DNA from: Fredinandcohnia onubensis
Lineage (GTDB): Bacteria > Bacillota > Bacilli > Bacillales > Bacillaceae_L
Length of the DNA stretch: 64,000 bases
Assembly (NCBI RefSeq): GCF_031181385.1
Contig: NZ_JAPSKV010000001.1
Coordinates: 62,001-126,000, forward strand
Direction of reading: 5' to 3'
Shown: positions 61,836-64,000 of the stretch, in pieces
Layout of the letters: every line of letters begins with the position of its first letter
How positions within the stretch are numbered: the first letter of the stretch is position 1
Position numbers and translations under genes: made by a program
Notes under the pieces: model-generated
The model's input: the letters and a program-made list of their open reading frames with translations, nothing else
Database searches by the model: none
What the model was told of the DNA's origin: nothing

Positions 61836-62836
61836 TGATTGAAAACCTACTGAATTCACCTCCGAGTTGGCTGAATTTTGGTATTTTCTTTTTACTTGCA
61901 ACCGTCTTACTATTAGTCATCCTAGGATTCGTTACTTATGGAATTCTTGCAGAGCGTAAGGTGATGGGCTTTATGCAAGCGCGTCAGGGTCCGAACCAAG
62001 TTGGGGGACGTTGGGGGCTTTTACAAACAGTGGCTGACGTTTTAAAGCTTCTTTTAAAAGAAGACGTGATCCCGAAAGTTGCGGACCGTCCCTTGTTTAT
62101 TCTTGCACCTGTGCTTGCGTTTGCTCCAGCCTTCATGGTTGTGGCAGTACTTCCGTTTACGGAGAGCTATAAATTTGCAGATATAGGGGTGGGCTTGCTC
62201 TATTACATCGCCGTATCTGGACTCACGACAATTGGAATTGTCGCCGGTGGTTGGGCATCAAATAACAAATATGCCCTCATGGGAGGAATGCGTGCAGCGG
62301 CACAGATGATTTCCTATGAAATTCCACTGGTGATGTCAGTAATTGGGGTTATTTTATTATCTGGAAGCTTGAATCTTTCTGATATTGTGGAAGCTCAGGA
62401 TAAGGTTTGGTTTATTTTTGCACAGCCGATTGCTTTTATTGTGTTTTTTATTGCGTCTGTTGCCGAATTAAATCGTGTACCATTTGACTTACCTGAGGCA
62501 GAATCAGAGATTGTCGCTGGTTTCCATATTGAGTATTCAGGATTTAGATGGGCCTTCTTTATGCTTGCCGAATATGTGTATATGTTTGCGATGGCAGCCT
62601 TAACGACAGTTCTTTTCTTAGGAGGCTGGAAACCAGTCTTATTCTTAGACTTTATTCCAGGTGCCGTTTGGTTCTCCTTAAAGTTTAGTTTGGTAATCTT
62701 TGTCTTAATCTGGTTCCGTTCCACCTTCCCACGTTTACGTGCGGACAGACTGATGGAGTTCGGCTGGAAAGTACTACTTCCAATCGCATTAGCAAACATT
62801 TTCTTATCAGCTTTAATTAAGGAACTATTTTTCTAA
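61835..62836 (+). CDS. nuoH: Complex I subunit H
   Basis: 333-residue membrane subunit with about eight helices that links the hydrophilic arm to the proton pumps. GILAERKVMGFMQARQGPNQVGGRWGLLQTVADVLKLLLKEDVIP (about 29-73) and FDLPEAESEIVAGFHIEYSGFRWAFFMLAEYV (about 212-243) are the family signatures and include the acidic quinone-channel residues. Confidence 0.97.
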   Translation: MIENLLNSPPSWLNFGIFFLLATVLLLVILGFVTYGILAERKVMGFMQARQGPNQVGGRWGLLQTVADVLKLLLKEDVIPKVADRPLFILAPVLAFAPAFMVVAVLPFTESYKFADIGVGLLYYIAVSGLTTIGIVAGGWASNNKYALMGGMRAAAQMISYEIPLVMSVIGVILLSGSLNLSDIVEAQDKVWFIFAQPIAFIVFFIASVAELNRVPFDLPEAESEIVAGFHIEYSGFRWAFFMLAEYVYMFAMAALTTVLFLGGWKPVLFLDFIPGAVWFSLKFSLVIFVLIWFRSTFPRLRADRLMEFGWKVLLPIALANIFLSALIKELFF

Positions 62837-62868
62837 ATCGAAACTACCTTATAAAGGGGTGACAAACT

Positions 62869-63288
62869 ATGTTTGGCTTGCTGAAAGGGATGAAATATAC
62901 CCTTAATCAATTAACCTATAAAAAAGTCACATATGATTATCCGAATGAACCACTACCACTACCAGATCGCTTTCGTGGTATTCAAAAATTTTATCCGGAA
63001 AAATGTATCGTATGTAATCAATGTGCCAACATTTGTCCAACCGATTGTATCCAGCTAACCGGGAAGAAACACCCTGACCCGACTAAAAAAGGGAAAATTA
63101 TTGATACCTATGATATTAACTTTGAAATTTGTATTCTCTGTGACCTATGTACAGAGGTTTGTCCGACAGAAGCCATTGTCATGACGAACAACTTTGAACT
63201 AGCAGAATACAGTCGTGATGACTTATTTAAAAACCTTGAGTGGTTAGATGAAAATGATACGAATGTACGGAAGGAGAATAAAGCGTGA
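62869..63288 (+). CDS. nuoI: Complex I subunit I (2 x 4Fe-4S)
   Basis: 139 residues with two cluster motifs: CIVCNQCANICPTDC (about 45-59) and CILCDLCTEVCPTEA (about 84-98), ligating N6a and N6b. In a complex without NuoEFG, this subunit would be an entry point for electrons. AAAGGGGTGACAAACT precedes ATG 62869. It overlaps nuoJ by 4 nt. Confidence 0.96.
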   Translation: MFGLLKGMKYTLNQLTYKKVTYDYPNEPLPLPDRFRGIQKFYPEKCIVCNQCANICPTDCIQLTGKKHPDPTKKGKIIDTYDINFEICILCDLCTEVCPTEAIVMTNNFELAEYSRDDLFKNLEWLDENDTNVRKENKA

Positions 63289-63800
63289 CTGGAGAATTTT
63301 TAGCATTCATAGTCCTAGCAATTAGTGCGATTGGCGGCGGTATATTAATGCTGAACCTCCAAAAGGTCATCCACATGGTAATCGCACTTGTATTCACCTT
63401 CATTAGTATCGCAGGTTTATATGTCATGCTTCACGCGGAATTCGTTGCAGCTGTGCAAGTCTTAATTTACTCAGGGGCCATCACTATTTTAATGCTCTTC
63501 GGTATTATGCTGACGAAACATAATGACACAAACGAACCAAAAGTAAGTCGTGGTCGAACCTTTCTTGTTCTTTTTGGAATCCTTGCATTTGGTGTTGCTG
63601 TTTACCTTGGCATTTACGATTTGGATTTTGGAGGGCAAGCGACGGACCTACATGTGAACAATACGGAGAAGATTGGAATAGAGCTTTATGCAAAATACGT
63701 GATTCCATTTGAATTAACATCAGTTGTCTTACTTGTCTCGTTAGTAGGGGCAATCATTTTAGCGAAAAAAGACAATGAAGAGGAGGCGAATGAGGAATGA
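63285..63800 (+). CDS. nuoJ: Complex I subunit J
   Basis: 171 residues, five membrane helices (about 3-23, 26-48, 52-75, 89-109, 139-161) with the NuoJ pattern [48 protein letters not shown] 63285 overlaps the nuoI stop; its own stop overlaps nuoK by 4 nt (ATGA). Confidence 0.95.
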   Translation: MTGEFLAFIVLAISAIGGGILMLNLQKVIHMVIALVFTFISIAGLYVMLHAEFVAAVQVLIYSGAITILMLFGIMLTKHNDTNEPKVSRGRTFLVLFGILAFGVAVYLGIYDLDFGGQATDLHVNNTEKIGIELYAKYVIPFELTSVVLLVSLVGAIILAKKDNEEEANEE

Positions 63801-64000
63801 GTTCTGTTCCATTAGCAGCCTACCTTATCCTCGCGTTAATACTATTTTGTATTGGTCTTTACGGGGCATTCACAAAAAGAAATACAGTTATTGTGTTAAT
63901 TTCAGTTGAATTGATGCTAAATGCGGTAAATATCAATTTCGTGGCCTTTAGTAAGTACGGAATGGTCCCTGGAATTACTGGGCAAATTTTCTCACTGTTT
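63797..64000 (+). CDS. nuoK: Complex I subunit K (partial, cut by window end)
   Basis: The first 68 codons ([25 protein letters not shown]) are present, with two complete helices and the conserved [16 protein letters not shown] containing the membrane Glu of the proton channel. Full members are about 100 residues. nuoL, nuoM and nuoN are expected beyond the edge. Confidence 0.94.
   Translation, partial: MSSVPLAAYLILALILFCIGLYGAFTKRNTVIVLISVELMLNAVNINFVAFSKYGMVPGITGQIFSLF

Overview
The window is an ordinary, densely packed piece of a low-GC Gram-positive chromosome from a spore-forming member of the Bacillaceae. This rests on recognisable sporulation genes (spo0F, racA, spoIIR), strong Shine-Dalgarno sites, ATG/GTG/TTG starts, and a gene order that follows the Bacillus subtilis ywh-ywj-ywk-ywl-atp segment almost gene for gene. 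It is probably outside the B. subtilis group, because the ATP synthase operon is followed by complex I (nuo) genes, which B. subtilis lacks. The AtpE motifs are those of a neutralophile, not of an obligate alkaliphile. No rRNA, tRNA, prophage, insertion sequence or CRISPR array was seen.

Layout. 0-9.5 kb: end of a likely ywhC, ywhD, pbpG (minus strand), spermidine genes speE-speB, a small oxidase-like membrane protein, ywiB-argS, a XapX protein and cardiolipin synthase clsB (minus strand). 9.7-20.6 kb: a fatty-acid/branched-chain catabolic block: fadF, thiolase, 3-hydroxyacyl-CoA dehydrogenase, two acyl-CoA dehydrogenases, a TetR regulator and the fused isobutyryl-CoA mutase icmF. TetR-type operators and a cre-like site lie in its promoters. 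20.7-31.9 kb: rpoE, pyrG (with a CTP-sensing attenuator), ywjG, spo0F, fbaA, murZ, glpX, rho, rpmE, tdk. 32-43 kb: racA, prfA-prmC, an Xre/membrane-protein pair, spoIIR, ywlB, tsaC (with a DnaA-box cluster), mntP, ywlE, a chemoreceptor, rpiB and ywlG. 43-47 kb: an ECF sigma/anti-sigma pair, glyA, upp. 47-57.5 kb: a Vpr-like secreted subtilase and the complete atp operon. 58-64 kb: nuoABCDHIJK, running off the window end, with no nuoEFG and with a NuoC that carries a very long Ala/Lys-rich repeat extension.

The least explained signal is in the spacers. Seven phased tandem arrays occupy the gaps at 8.1, 34.8, 35.7, 46.1, 46.26, 57.7 and 57.9 kb. Each has its own unrelated core sequence, but only two period classes occur: 20-21 bp and 52-53 bp. 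These are close to two and five turns of B-DNA. The long-period arrays are built of palindromes whose arms co-vary between units. Four dispersed repeat families also sit in the spacers: a hairpin-closed element with a covarying terminal stem (2 copies), a 149-bp structured element flanking atp (2 copies), a G/C-rich element ending in CTAGACA (2 copies) and short GGGAC/GTCCC palindromes (about 6 copies).

Together the genes cover respiration (atp, nuo, FadF), acyl-CoA breakdown, nucleotide and one-carbon metabolism, translation termination and sporulation control. Functions are assigned from recognised family motifs and gene order; no database search was run. Start codons were moved to the best Shine-Dalgarno match where the longest reading frame was implausible.
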